Shown here piece by piece: positions 34,300 through 44,795 of a stretch of DNA of 64,000 bases (the first letter of the stretch is position 1; every line of letters starts with the position of its first letter). Source of the stretch: Schistocephalus solidus (taxonomy: Eukaryota > Platyhelminthes > Cestoda > Diphyllobothriidea > Diphyllobothriidae); assembly GCA_017591395.1 (NCBI GenBank), contig WEDG01000465.1, positions 100,522 through 164,521 on the forward strand, read 5' to 3'. The notes under the pieces are model-generated. The model saw nothing but the letters and a program-made list of their open reading frames with translations. It made no database searches and had not been told where the DNA came from. The position numbers and the translations under genes were made by a program.

Positions 34300-36360
34300 T
34301 CACATGGGGTGTCCACTGAATGAGTTTCTAGGAGAAAACATATTAATACTCGAACAAAGGGCATCCCACAAACTTCGGCCTCTGCTACGACTTCTGAATA
34401 ACAAGCAGCAATGGCGCAGGACAAAAACAATCTGCCTATACCGAAAAGCCTTCACAAACGTTTTTCTGACATCAAGAAGGAAAAATTTAATTGACAACCG
34501 ATTTCGAGAGCTGCCTCAAAAAACTCGAAAAAGGGGCCTTGACCATTGGCTCTTCCACCACAGGAACTACCGCGATTCACACACCAAGCACAAGCATTGG
34601 TATTGATTCCCCAACTGGAGTTACCACCAGCGATTGAAAATCGTCAAAGCCGTGGATTTTGCTGAAATCAAAAAAACCGGAACAAAGCCAACATATAACC
34701 AAGCAGCATCCCCTCCGTCATCACCAGTGTTCAGCGTGAAACCTTCCCATCAGATAGTGGACGACAGCATCGTAGATCCAAAACATTTTACTGACAGGAA
34801 AAAGTCTCCATCGTGGAATAACCGAATCAATGGCTCCAATTCCCGAAAACATTAACCATTTTCATGAATTTCTGAACAATATGCCGAAACCCAATACGTC
34901 GATTGAATTGGAAAAAGCCTTCCGCCTTGTAAAGCGACCCAAAAGTCAACCTGAATCAACACGTCCTAGACCTCTTAAAGTTATCTTGACCAGTAGCCAG
35001 GAAGCCAGGCTTATTCAGTCTTGGCACTTTAAGTTAAAAAACTCGAATGCTGGAGTTTTTTCAACAAGACTTCTCACCGTCGGAACGGAAAAAACCTCAT
35101 CAACTTGTCACCGAACTGAGAGAGAGGCTCAACCAAGTGATCCATCGTCCATTGTCCTCCCCCTGGAGAGGCCCGTTCCGGATGACCACGCAGTCGATCA
35201 CATCGACTGGGACTCGGCCTGCGCACATAACGCTGATCTAGCCTTTAATAGTTGCCTTCTGAGCACGACGCTAAAGCTACTTCTCACACAGTATGTCATT
35301 TTTCCAACAAGGGTGCGCGAAGGACAACAGGCCAATTGTCTGGACCTGGTTCTCACGAAGTCGCAGGACAGCATCGACTAATTGTCATCTCTACCGCCGC
35401 TAGTTAAAAGTGACAACGTTGTACTGCGATTGGATTACCAGAAAGACCCACAACCGTCAGAAGGAATATATGGTGAGGCGATTTCATTGGAATGAGGGTC
35501 AAACTCATGCTCGTTCAGTGGGAACCTTTATTCTTTGGAAACATAACCGAGGACTGGCGAACTTTCCGGGACCTAATGCACAGGCTCATCAAACTCACAG
35601 TCTGATTTTGAGAAAAAGGTTAACTTACAGACCGCGACGGCTTACACAGGCCTTAAAAATTGAAGTTAACAAAAAGTGCAGTTTATGGAAAAAATAACTT
35701 ACGGAAGGAAATCCTGCATTTCTAAATGCGTGCAAAATTTAGAGAAATCGGGTCAAGGGCCTTATTGCTAGAACAAGACGGGATTTCGAATAGGGCCTGC
35801 TGAACCGAACCTCTGTGAACACAAACTTTTTGACGGTTACCTCAGACAGAGTTCACCGAACAAGGATCCGATACCCCTGCTGAGGACCGCCGAGGGTATA
35901 GACCTTACTGAAGACCGAGCGAAGGCTGATCATCTTTCGAAGTTTTTCCGGTCAGTTTTCACAAAGGAAACGAGATAGGATTATCCTGCCGATGTCTTCG
36001 AAGTGGATACAATAGCGGAGACTGTTCAAGTCACCGTCTCCCAAGGAAGTACCTGCAAAGATTTTGAAAGAGCTCGCGAGAGAGTTGGCAAAACAACTCT
36101 CTACACTTTTCCAAACATCCTTCGAGACCGGAGGTCTACCAGCCGATTGGAAATCCGCATGGATTACGCCGTTCTATAAGGGTGGAAGCCGGGTGTCCGC
36201 AAACAAGTATCGACCAGTCAGCCTTACTTCAATTTGCTGCAAAATCATGGAAAAAATAATTAAGCTACAACTTTTGCAGTTCCTTGAACATAACCATCAG
36301 GGTTCCAAGGTCCAGCACGGTTTCCGTATAGATAGGTCCTGCCAATGGATTTAGAGACGT
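34300..36360 (+). pseudogene. Family C non-LTR retrotransposon, decayed
   Basis: Plus-strand frames give, in order, an ORF1-like segment (IELEKAFRLVKRPKSQPEST, then RPRPLKVILTSSQEARLIQS), an endonuclease-domain piece (ANCLDLVLTKSQDSID), the linker before RT, and an RT N-terminus. The last reads LARELAKQLSTLFQTSFETG, then LPADWKSAWITPFYKGGS and YRPVSLTSICCKIMEKII. The AFRL-x(12-14)-RPRPLKV pattern recurs in the copy at 60.9-62.3 kb. The catalytic FADD part of RT is missing after 36,354. Many frame breaks make it dead. Confidence 0.78.
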
Positions 36361-37050
36361 TTGTCTTTTGATCCAACGGGTCGCTAGGTTTTGAGAGCAC
36401 CGGGCGCGCACCAACTGGGTTGGGTATTAGTGCTGATGATGGCGAATAGAGTCAGAAATAACCATTCCCAGTCTCCAATGTCTTTCGGCATTGTTCAAAG
36501 AGAAGACTACACACAGCCTCCCTATCCCCTAAATCTCTCTTGTCTTGATTAAGATAGGGCGTTAGCATTTCAGATCTGCAACCGAAAATCAAATTTTCGC
36601 GCAGACACACAAATTTAATTCGGCATCCTTCCTCTTATGCATAGTATGTGGCCAAAGTCTGTTGGTTAAATTGCATTAATGGCTACTGTCCTGTCAGATC
36701 ATCTTTTGGATGAGATTTCATCGTTCAGCAGGAAAAACTGAAGCCTTATCCGCAAAAACTTGTTGCGTAAAAACGAAAAATGTTGTCCAGTACACTACAA
36801 AACAATCTACCTCGACTAACCGATATAAAATATGTACGCTTTATATGGAGGCTTCAACTAGGTGTTGCTGATCCAACTTCCATTGGCCGAGTAGGGAAAA
36901 GTCTAACGCCGCGTATAACTGGTCTTAACAAAATAAACTTGATGTACTTTTAAGATTTATGTGAGAAACGCCCCGAGTGAAACAGCCTTATGCAAACAGG
37001 TTTGATAATCAAAGTCATTGCTGAAAATAACTGCGAAAAATAAGCTGATG
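36360..37050. other. No recognised feature; should hold the last IFT52 exon
   Basis: This lies between the broken family C element and the last recognised IFT52 exon. Human IFT52 ends about 15 residues after the KLNQ motif, so a short terminal exon could lie here, but none was identified. Confidence 0.45.
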
Positions 37051-37054
37051 ATAC

Positions 37055-37202
37055 CTGGTTGAGTTTCTTTAGTTCCACCAGCTCTAAAAGTGCCAGCTCT
37101 AGGATATTCCGTGCAGTTCGTTTCGCAGCCGGGATTTTCTGGCTCAAGCCACAAAATTTCGCCACAGTTTGAGATAAAAATATTCCAAATCCTCTTCCGT
37201 AC
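37055..37202 (-). pseudogene. IFT52: IFT52 exon 9, with single-base frame breaks
   Basis: It opens in frame as TEEDLEYF, matching human TEEDLEFY. It must then shift once at a TTTTT run to give CGEILWLEP (human CGDILGV), and again at an AAAA run to give TARNILELALLELVELKKLN (human AKHILEHVFFQVVEFKKLNQ). As written, the first frame meets TGA. The donor-like CAG/GTATCA after KLNQ suggests one more short exon. Confidence 0.75.
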
Positions 37203-37296
37203 CTATGAAAAAAATCATAATGAATATGACAGCCCTAATTCCATGGTGGAAATGAATCAAGCCAGTTTAGTGGACTGATCTTTAGCAAATACCCAC

Positions 37297-37404
37297 ATTT
37301 ATTGGTTTCCTGTGCAAGTCGGGCCTTTTCCGTCGAGAACTGTTCATCAAGGTCGAATAATTCTAGTGGCGGTGGGCCAAGTTCTCGAAAGTTTGAGGAA
37401 ATAC
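37297..37404 (-). CDS. IFT52: IFT52 exon 8
   Basis: An intact exon: ISSNFRELGPPPLELFDLDE, then QFSTEKARLAQETNKC. Human has SFRELPPPPLELFDLDETFS and SEKARLAQITNKC. The acceptor is TTTTTTTCAG and the donor GTGGGT, one base into the Cys codon that the next exon completes. Both flanking exons are broken. Confidence 0.93.
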
Positions 37405-37442
37405 CTGAAAAAAATAGTCAAATCGCCAACAAAGGGCCTTAC

Positions 37443-37530
37443 AGCAGGTTGTAGTGGCGGCAGTGAGTCTCAAATTCCGGTGTAATGAGGCTAAAGAGGT
37501 TCATGCTTCACCCGTAATTTTCATAAGCTA
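37443..37530 (-). pseudogene. IFT52: IFT52 exon 7, with single-base frame breaks
   Basis: Three frames together read AYENYG, VKHEPL, SLITPEFET and LPPLQPA. The human counterpart is AHEQLNVKHEPLQLIQPQFE, then TPLPTLQPAV. Continuity needs one extra G at the GGG before VKH, one fewer T in the CTTT before the Ser codon, and one extra C before the CTGCCG. All three are length changes in short runs of one base. Flanking splice signals are present (TTTTTTAG acceptor, GTAAGG donor). Either the gene is decaying or this assembly has homopolymer errors. Confidence 0.7.
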
Positions 37531-38389
37531 CTAAAAAATTGTAGAATAACAAATTTCCTTCATGCCAAAAAGATATTTTCTATCGGAAGTCAATTCAATA
37601 GCTGGCGCATGTCATGAAATGGTAATCAAAATTCTGAAGGGCGTCTTTGATTAGGAAGAAGTAGTTAAGTGGCGTCGTAATATTAATTATGGCGCAGCAT
37701 AATCCCAAAATATTTTAGCCACTCCAGGATGTCGATTTTTAGATAAGATTCTTTCCTGCCGCATGCAAAACACATACCCCCCATACATTGCAAAATGTTA
37801 CGACCACCATATGATGTTTTCTTTGTAGCATAAGGAAGTAGCTATATGAAATTTCTCACATAGTGTAACATGCAGGTTGAAAGTCTTATGTGCAAATACA
37901 ACTGTAGATCGAATTTTAAATATTCGCTTATTATTAATTTTTTTTAAAAGATAACGATATAATTTTTTCAAAAAAATATAGTTCGAAGACGTTATTTGCT
38001 AAAAAATGTACATATAAGAAAATTCTGTGCATGCTTTATATAAATTTATTTTTAAAGGATAAGAATATCCAAAATCAATGGAAAATGCCTACAGCTAAAG
38101 CGATAATCACCGAAAAAGTTTTTCGCAGACAACCGGAAAAAACTCATTTAAAAGTCGGCATCCTAGTGCCGATTGAAATATGTTGAGCTTTTTGCAGTAC
38201 TATAATACAAACTACAATTTCATCTACATAATACTGCGAAGATATATTTCAGAATTTTTGGTTGACATTCGGAAAAAAAGTTCAGCTGCTTTTAATTCTC
38301 ATGTGACCCTATCTAACTTGTTGATAAGGGCAGACAATGGAACTACCGGCAAGTAACAAACATATTTAAAAAAAGCTTTATTGGATAAC

Positions 38390-38709
38390 CTCAGAGCTTT
38401 GGGCACCAAAGAGGTGTTCATAGAGAAGAGCGATTGATCAAAAACGCTGGAGATATTCCTCGGGATTTCATCGCTTTCTTGCAGACAGGCTTTTAGGTTG
38501 TTTGCTAAGCTAGCTATGTCAGGGATTTGTAGGTAAGTATCAATCTCAGGATCTTGTGCGTCAATAGCATTAAGTTTGAGGTTGTCCGTCGTAAGGAAGG
38601 AAAAGAGAATGTCAAATATTTTTCTGTTGTCTTCCTTGGTGATATAAGCATCAGTGAACATTGCCAAACTCCCTACGACGGCCAATTTTCCACATTGATC
38701 TTCACTGAC
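38390..38709 (-). CDS. IFT52: IFT52 exon 6
   Basis: The acceptor CTTGATGCAG is followed by VSEDQCGKLAVVGSLAMFTD and AYITKEDNRKIFDILFSFLT. It continues LNAIDAQDPEIDTYLQIPDI and CLQESDEIPRNISSVFDQSL. Human has GGKLAVLGSCHMFSDQYLDK, LNQIDAEDPEISDYMMLPYT and CLQESDEIPRDFTTLFDLSI. The end is less certain: the donor GTTATC gives phase 2, which does not fit the next exon cleanly, possibly another sign of indels in this region. Confidence 0.93.
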
Positions 38710-40176
38710 CTGCATCAAGAGTGCAAATAAAAAGAGGTAACACTGGTTTCTATAATAAGAAATATTTTTAGTCAGATATCTGAAATCCTTAAAGGAACTG
38801 TAGAACAAGACGGAAGACTCTGCTGTCTAGTATATATCATCCTCAATAAAGTAGAATTTTATCCCTTATTAACATTAAAATGATAGCAAAAATATATTTT
38901 CGGGTGCATTTGAAACTAAGTAATGATAATAAAAACCTTTCACCAGTTTATATTAATTTATATTATGTGAAACAAATCACTGCCTTGCGCATGCGCTTGG
39001 AACGATGTGGAAATTTCATGATATGGGGAAAACATCAACTTCTGTTTTTATAACAGGCCATAAAAAGTTGTTCCATTATCAAAAAGCCAATCTATATAAC
39101 CTTGATGGACCTGCACGTTACCAACCAAGATTAAGTCTGCAAAACGTTAAAAGTTATAAGAAAAAAATAAAATGTTAGAGTAAAATTCAGTTTTTCTAGT
39201 TTGGAGTAACAGGAGCCCTTCGAAGCTCTAGCTCAAGTCAAAGAAAGTTCTGTAGGAAGACCACAAAAGTAAATTTTTGTGCATTTGCGCATACTCCAAA
39301 TCCAATTGATTTTCCAAAACAGATTTTTTGATTTCTCATATTCAGTTACAGAACAAAATGGTTCACTTAAGTGAAAGAGCGTCTGTTAAAGCAATCAGTT
39401 GGTGCCTCAAGGAATGAAACCATGTTGACAAGTTTGAATTAATTGAGTAAAATGTTTGTATATCGACATAAGACTGGCGTTAAAATAATAGCCTCGGCGC
39501 CTTCCATCTTCTTATAAGCTGTCGAAGACAAATTTTGATCAGCAAAGCCACAGGAAATTTTTATTAAGCACTTGTGAGAATGTTCATGAGGCGCCACAAT
39601 GACTCAACTGTAGATTAATATTTAGATTGAAAAAGAGGAATACGGCGACAGTTTCTAGTAAACAGAAATATCATGAAAAGTATCCCAATTCCGTGTTCGG
39701 ATTTACTAATAGGGCGCAGAAATTTACAAGAGGGAGGAAGCAAGATAAACGACCATTGAAAAAAGTGCACTTGTTCGACTGATCGTGTCCCCTTCCTTGC
39801 GAGTACATCCTGCAACTAGTTCCTCCACTTCTACTAGTGAAAAGGAGTAGTTGCAGGACACCAAATTTATCAAACTGGAATGAAACATTTACTAATACTG
39901 CTAATGATACGCATCACACAATTGGTTTATTTAATTTAACCTGCTAAAATCCACTGAGCTATGGCATTGTTAAACGAAAAGTTCTAAAGACTATCCATAT
40001 CAACGTTAAACTACATTTTTTTATAAAAATTACCAGGAAGTAAAGACTGTAACGACTGCATCATGTGGTCACTGCATTCAAATTTAATGATATGCAAATA
40101 ACGGATGCTTGATAGTATGCTAAGCTAAAAATAGCCAAGAGAAGTTTATAATTACAAATACGGACGGAACACCTAC
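38710..40176 (-). other. IFT52 intron, no recognised insert
   Basis: About 1.5 kb, AT-rich. No transposon domain or other coding sequence was recognised. Confidence 0.6.
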
Positions 40177-40365
40177 CAAACTGGCATCGTATACAGCGCA
40201 GATGGGTCTGTTAAGAGGAAAAGCGACGCTTCCGGTTGATAGAAGAGCAATCGCTGGCTTTGCTACGTTAAGGGTCGCTCCAAATGCATAGACAAACTGT
40301 AATGCCTGCTTCGGTGAGAATTCGTCAACACCGGGAAACACAGACGTTTTTCCCTGTTGACTCAG
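40177..40365 (-). CDS. IFT52: IFT52 exon 5
   Basis: It encodes LSQQGKTSVFPGVDEFSPKQ, then ALQFVYAFGATLNVAKPAIA and LLSTGSVAFPLNRPICAVYD. Human has ALTFVYPFGATLSVMKPAVA and VLSTGSVCFPLNRPILAFYH. The exon is 189 bases in phase 0 throughout; the acceptor is ACTATAG and the donor GTAGGT. The intron above it is about 1.2 kb and holds a tRNA-like repeat. Confidence 0.95.
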
Positions 40366-41234
40366 CTATAGTCCTAAATGAATAAACGTTGACAGAAAAA
40401 ATTACTTATAAACATGGATGAGCACAAAAGGCAGCTGCCATTTTAATTTTTTTCCCTGTGTAGAAAACCTGGTTAAAGCCATGATATCTCTTATATACCG
40501 TTTGAAAAGTAGTTCACTGACTAAAAGAATGGCCCAACAAATGATAAAAAGACGGAGCAAATAAGAGAAACTTTTCATGGAAACATCGCCGCATATTTAT
40601 TTTGATTGGGCACCATGGATATCCTTATTTTAACGAAGTGGCCAAAAAATGTGGCTTAAAACAGGTTTTTCCAGCTCCTTTACTATAGTCTTTTGAAAAG
40701 ATATTTCTGATTAACTTTAAGAGCTAAACGCATTCAAATCAAATGAAAAGTTAATGGGCGTTTCAGGAAATTCTAACAATGAAGTGCTTATTGAAATTAG
40801 AGAGGCCTCGTTAGCTAAGGAGCCGTAAGCTAGGAAACAGAGCATTAGAACACCGAGTCGTTGCAAAGCATTGCAATTTTAAAGGCTTATTAAAAAATGC
40901 ATTCGAGGCTTCGTAGATTCCTTCGCTTTTCATAACTTCTCATAGAGAGAACCACTATCAAGGAGGGCTCTGGAATTAAATTCAAGACACAAAGGGAAGA
41001 GCACACCCTAAAACCTGTTCTTTCAAGGCACTTGCACAAATGTATGTATATGAAGGGAGAAAATCGTCGTAATATTGAGATGTACTCATTAATGTTAGAG
41101 TTAGTGACATCAAGTGTCTTTGATGCATATATAGACTTGAATATTAACAAAATGAGATCGCCAACAAAGGCAGAGGAGACTGGAATTAGCAGTTATGGCT
41201 TATTGGCCCTCGTCAGCAAGCCTTACGAAGTCCA

Positions 41235-41312
41235 AGTTTGCCCCAACTGAGCCTCGATCCGGCGTTTTCAAATAATCAAGCATCTAGTCAAACGCCCTAC
41301 CATTGAGGCGCT
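41235..41312 (-). repeat. tRNA-like sequence, possible SINE head
   Basis: The minus strand reads CAGCGCCTCAATGGTAGGGC, then GTTTGACTAGATGC, and 26 bases on CGCCGGATCGAGGCTC. The first part resembles a tRNA D-arm/A box and the last a T-arm/B box at about the right spacing. Acceptor-stem pairing is not evident, so a tRNA-derived SINE is more likely than a tRNA gene. It lies in the intron between IFT52 exons 4 and 5. Confidence 0.4.
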
Positions 41313-41533
41313 GACCCTTTGTCCTCTCGATGGTAATTGGAAAATAGTAGCTATGCTGGAATTACGTTCATCGGGCCTGTTATGGGAGACGCTCCTCTAT
41401 TTGGGCATTGGAACTCGATAAAGAGAACCTGTTTAGTTATCATACAGTCAATTATGGATTAATTTAACATACGAATCAATTGCGAAATATCCTGATAAAA
41501 CAGTATGATTTCTTTAAAAATGAAGGCAGTCAC

Positions 41534-41613
41534 AAACCTATTCAATATCCCATTGGGAATAAGTGCCTCTTTTGGATGAAAATATTTGTAGAATGAACAT
41601 CGGACAACGGCGT
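41534..41613 (-). CDS. IFT52: IFT52 exon 4
   Basis: After a 34-base intron it encodes DAVVRCSFYKYFHPKEALIP and NGILNRF (human DAVVRNVYHKYFHPKEALVS, SGVLNRE). The YFHPKEAL motif is nearly invariant in the family. Two donors are possible, GTTTGT four bases earlier and GTGACT. The second was chosen because it gives phase 0 and joins exon 5 without a stop. Confidence 0.9.
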
Positions 41614-41647
41614 CTGAAGATCTAACTCAAGGTGGTCAAACACATAC

Positions 41648-41777
41648 CATTATTTACGAGAATCCCGTATTGCTCCAATAGATAATTAATGTTAGTTGCG
41701 TATTTACTTTCACCATTTTCCCCAAGAAGAACTAACACTGATCCGCCACCAGATATAAACTTGTTGATTGCTTCAAA
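41648..41777 (-). CDS. IFT52: IFT52 exon 3
   Basis: This exon follows a 28-base intron (GTAAGG to TTTGCAG). It encodes FEAINKFISGGGSVLVLLGE, then NGESKYATNINYLLEQYGIL and VNN. Human has FEVLKKYLDTGGDVFVMLGE, then GGESRFDTNINFLLEEYGIM and VNND. Reading through the 28 bases instead meets TGA within a few codons, so the intron must be removed. The donor GTATGT follows one base of an Asp codon. Confidence 0.93.
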
Positions 41778-41805
41778 CTGCAAATATCTTCGATAAATAC
41801 CTTAC

Positions 41806-41893
41806 CTCCTTCGCACTGAATTTTTCCGTAGGACCTGCTATAATGAACACACTGGCTGCTTGTAGAGTGGTAGAATTTATTTCACCAGAATTC
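41806..41893 (-). CDS. IFT52: IFT52 exon 2
   Basis: It begins after GATAAAG, only 37 bases below exon 1, and encodes NSGEINSTTLQAASVFIIAG, then PTEKFSAKE (human DEITSEKLNGVKLWITAGPR, EKFTAAE). The ITAGPxEKF motif of the GIFT domain is clear. The donor GTAAGG is in phase 0. In-frame stops lie just outside both borders, which fixes the exon. Confidence 0.9.
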
Positions 41894-41930
41894 CTTTATC
41901 AATCACTTGAAATATTTGTTTGTCTCTTAC

Positions 41931-42073
41931 GTCAAAATTTTCCAAGAACTCCTTAATATTTTATGTATTTCTTTAAAATGGTTTTGAAAAGTGGAAGCTT
42001 CTTTTTTCGATTGATCGAAAACAATTGTTCTATTTGCAGTCGTATAATGGTTTGCCATAGCTGGGTTACGCAT
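41931..42073 (-). CDS. IFT52: IFT52 exon 1
   Basis: It starts MRNPAMANHYTTANRTIVFD and continues QSKKEASTFQNHFKEIHKIL and RSSWKILT. Human IFT52 opens MEKELRSTILFNAYKKEIFT with KKLRSNWKIQSL at the matching point. A second Met at residue 6 could be the real start. The donor GTAAGA leaves two bases (AC) of a Thr codon. The frame runs into TAA straight after the donor, so splicing is required. Confidence 0.88.
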
Positions 42074-42095
42074 TTTGTGCGGTTGCGTTGTTGCT
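42074..42095 (-). promoter_or_regulatory. Possible trans-splice or 5' UTR acceptor before IFT52
   Basis: Upstream of the ATG the minus strand reads TTTATTTATAG, then a 20-base stretch starting CAACAACGCAACC directly before AAAATG. An acceptor so close to the start would fit spliced-leader trans-splicing, known in tapeworms, or an ordinary 5' UTR intron. No transcript evidence is available. Confidence 0.3.
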
Positions 42096-42479
42096 ATAAA
42101 TAAATATAAATATAAACAAAGCTGTTCATGTCAAAATTGTGCATAAAGCTATTCCGAAATTTACAGCCTAACAGACAACTTTTTTGCAAAGGTTTGCACG
42201 GTTGCATTGCAGAAGGGGAATTATATAAAAAGACACAATGCAGTGTGAGCAGTGTTAAAAGTCCAGCACAATCACAATAAATCCGGCTGATATTCAGGTC
42301 ATACGAGAAAATGTGACACGGAGCCAAAAGGCAAATAAGCAGGAACGAAACTTAGCTTGAAGTGCAGATATTCAAATGGTTCACTCATACATTTTAGGAC
42401 AATAACCAACGTGGTGTTCGCAACGTGTTTAAAAAATAAAGGCACGAAAACTGCGCAAGAGAGTACATTAAGATAGAGG

Positions 42480-42650
42480 TGCACCAAACGCTAACAAGAA
42501 CCGAATGAGTTCTTTGAGTTTATTAGTAAAGATCACGTACGCGGTTATCCATATAAGTTAAAAAACGAATACAAAGGTGATGAGCATCATGCACTGGATC
42601 AGACGTGCTTTCATAGAATTTACTCACGAACTGTTTCCGCGGATCCTAAT
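42480..42650 (+). mobile_element. Family E non-LTR retrotransposon, C-terminal scrap
   Basis: The plus strand reads EFFEFISKDHVRGYPYKLKN, then frame-broken remnants up to SRTVSADP. The same protein end is better kept at 48.3-48.5 kb (FFEFVNKTFPQGHPYKVERK). The FFEF-x(6-8)-G-x-PYK pattern is the C-terminal domain of CR1/Jockey-type ORF2 proteins. It directly abuts the 3' end of a family B element on the other strand. Confidence 0.6.
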
Positions 42651-42654
42651 TTAC

Positions 42655-44281
42655 TGTATTTATTGATTGCCAGTTAACAGGCAAGGCCAAAAGAGATACT
42701 CAGCAGACGATTGAGCTGACAGTTAAAAAAAATCCAGATCGTACTTTCAAGTGTTTTCAGGAGAGAAAACTGCAGCTAATTGAGTGGTTTGTGCCCTGAA
42801 TGTACAAAAGTAGTCACAGCTCTCGTGAACAAAGGATGGCTTTGCTGAATTTTGATTCTTCTGAGTAGCTTATTCCAGGTTGCTATAGCATTGACTGAAA
42901 AAAACGATGCGTGCCAGAGGAAGAAATAAAAATACATCTCGATGCCTGGTGCGCCGAGAGTGGTCGACCTGCCTCAGAGTAGTAAGGGGGTTAAGGGTAC
43001 AGCGATTTAAAAGTTGAAACAGTCCCTTCTGTAATCTGTGAAGCCACAATGAGTCGAAATTAGTAAGCTCACAGCATTTTTGTAGGACAGGTTTTTGTAG
43101 TCCGAAGAGAAAACCCTTTTAAGGTTTTAAAAGTAAAAATAGTCCCTTCTGTAATCTGCGAAACCAAAACGGGTCGAGGTTTGTATGTGCACAGCGTTGC
43201 TTTTACGACAGGTTTCTGTGTTCTGAAGAGAAAACTCTTTTAGTGAAGAGGTGCTTGACTTATTCCATCTTCTTACACTCACTAGCGTGCAGAAGGCTAA
43301 ATAGAAACGAGCAGTATTCCAGCCTAGATCTAACATCCATTTAATAAAGGCTGGTCTTAATATTTATTTTATTTAAATTTCTGAGAATAAACCCAGTAGT
43401 TTGGCATGCTTTCTAGAAAACCAGGGCGCAGTGCCCTGACAGATTAAGAATACTAGAAAAGAATAGGTCTAGGTCCTTTATAACTCCGGGCAAATTTAGC
43501 TCATGACCGTTTATGCTTACGTGGGGCTGATGGTTGTCGCCAATTACCATAACGGAGCACTTGTGCCAAAAATGCGAAAGGCGCCATGTGCGACGCCACT
43601 GAGCGAAGGCCTGAAGAGCCTTTTTAAGAGCTCAAGCACGATGTTGCAATTGGCTTGTTTACATCGATAGGCAAATTTTAAATCGTCAGCGTACACAAAG
43701 GGCCTACCATACTGAAAACAATCAGGAACATCGTTTACAAAAAGGCTAAATAGAAGCGGGCTCAGCACGCAACACTGGATAACACCACTCCTCTAATGCA
43801 AGGTTTTGATGATAACATTGCAAATTTAAACTCGTTGTGTGCGAGCATTGAAATAGGAGGATATAAAGTTCAGACGCTTGTTAGTTATGCCGAAGGAGGC
43901 AAGTTTAACCAGGAGGCGATAATGGTCAACACGATCAAAAGCCTTCGTGAAATCGAAATAAGCGGTGTAAATTACAATACCACTGTCTCTAGGTTGTAGC
44001 ATATGATCAAAGAAAGAGTGCTGGCAGATTTCACAAGATAGTTTTTCGATGAACCCATGGTCAGCCGCATTAAGTAGGTTAGTGTCTGTTAGGTGGTGCA
44101 TAATCTTGTCTTTGATCAAGGTCTCGAAGATCTTTGAGAATGCTGGCAGTGTATTTATTGACCTAAAGTCGTCAAATGACGTAGGTCGGCCGTGTTTGGC
44201 TATGGACAGGATGTTCGATTCATTCCATAAAATAGGGAACGTTTTGCTTTCGAGAGCAAGATAATATCCTGGAATTTGTGC
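42655..44281 (-). pseudogene. Family B non-LTR retrotransposon, 5'-truncated reverse transcriptase
   Basis: The minus strand holds RT blocks in order. First come NESNILSIAKHGRPTSFDDF and RSINTLPAFSKIFETLIKDK. Then IYTAYFDFTKAFDRVDHYRL carries the first catalytic Asp. LSPLLFSLFVNDVPDCFQYG and RPFVYADDLKFAYR follow, with YADD, the other catalytic pair. The C-terminus is frame-broken. An internal deletion of about 300 bases near 42,785 has removed part of the 3' coding end relative to the copies at 48.6 and 62.3 kb. The 5' end abuts an A1 element head to head at about 44,281. Confidence 0.88.
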
Positions 44282-44795
44282 CAACCAAAATTGTCAAGCC
44301 CTACACTTCGGAATCCACCCTCCCTCACATTCTTTTGCCAAGACTACAAAAATTGAGGAAGCAATTAAAAGATCAATATACTTGTTCGTTATCTGTACAT
44401 CTAAGGTTTGCAGAGATTTTCGAATTAGCCTCTAAGATTCAGCTTGCAAGGGACAGACAGAGGGAATCTTGCGCAATCAGGGAGTCAAACTCTGCAAAAT
44501 CTGTTGCTCAACTGTTCCACCGTCGATCCTGCTCTAAACGAGGATATAAAATACATCCATTACTAAATGAAGCTAAGAACTCTGTTCTCGAAGACTCTAA
44601 CAAGGTAGAATTGATTAATGCATTCTTCGCAAATAATCTAACGATGTAATCTAAACCGGTTCCGACGTTTCAGGCATCCTCATTCAATGTTATCAGCACC
44701 ATTTATTTCTCCATAGAACTAATTCGTTAGCAAATAATGCGTCCGAAAAACTCGCACTCTTCGGGGACTGACGGTATTCAAAACTCAGTTATTAA

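Larger units (their letters stand above)
37055..42073 (-). other. IFT52: IFT52, intraflagellar transport protein 52, whole gene span
   Basis: Nine minus-strand exons reproduce nearly the whole of IFT52, the IFT-B1 core subunit needed to assemble cilia and flagella. The N-terminal part is the GIFT domain that anchors IFT-B; the C-terminus binds IFT46. Matches run from TIVFDQSKKE near the start to ELVELKKLNQ near the end. The human protein is 437 residues and the exons found cover all but its last few. Exons 1 to 6 and 8 are open, with consistent phases except that the junction from exon 6 to 7 does not fit. Exons 7 and 9 each contain single-base frame breaks. Introns are 37, 28 and 34 bases at the 5' end and up to about 1.5 kb further on. 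In tapeworms cilia are confined to sensory endings, flame cells, sperm and larval stages; that is general knowledge. Confidence 0.92.
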
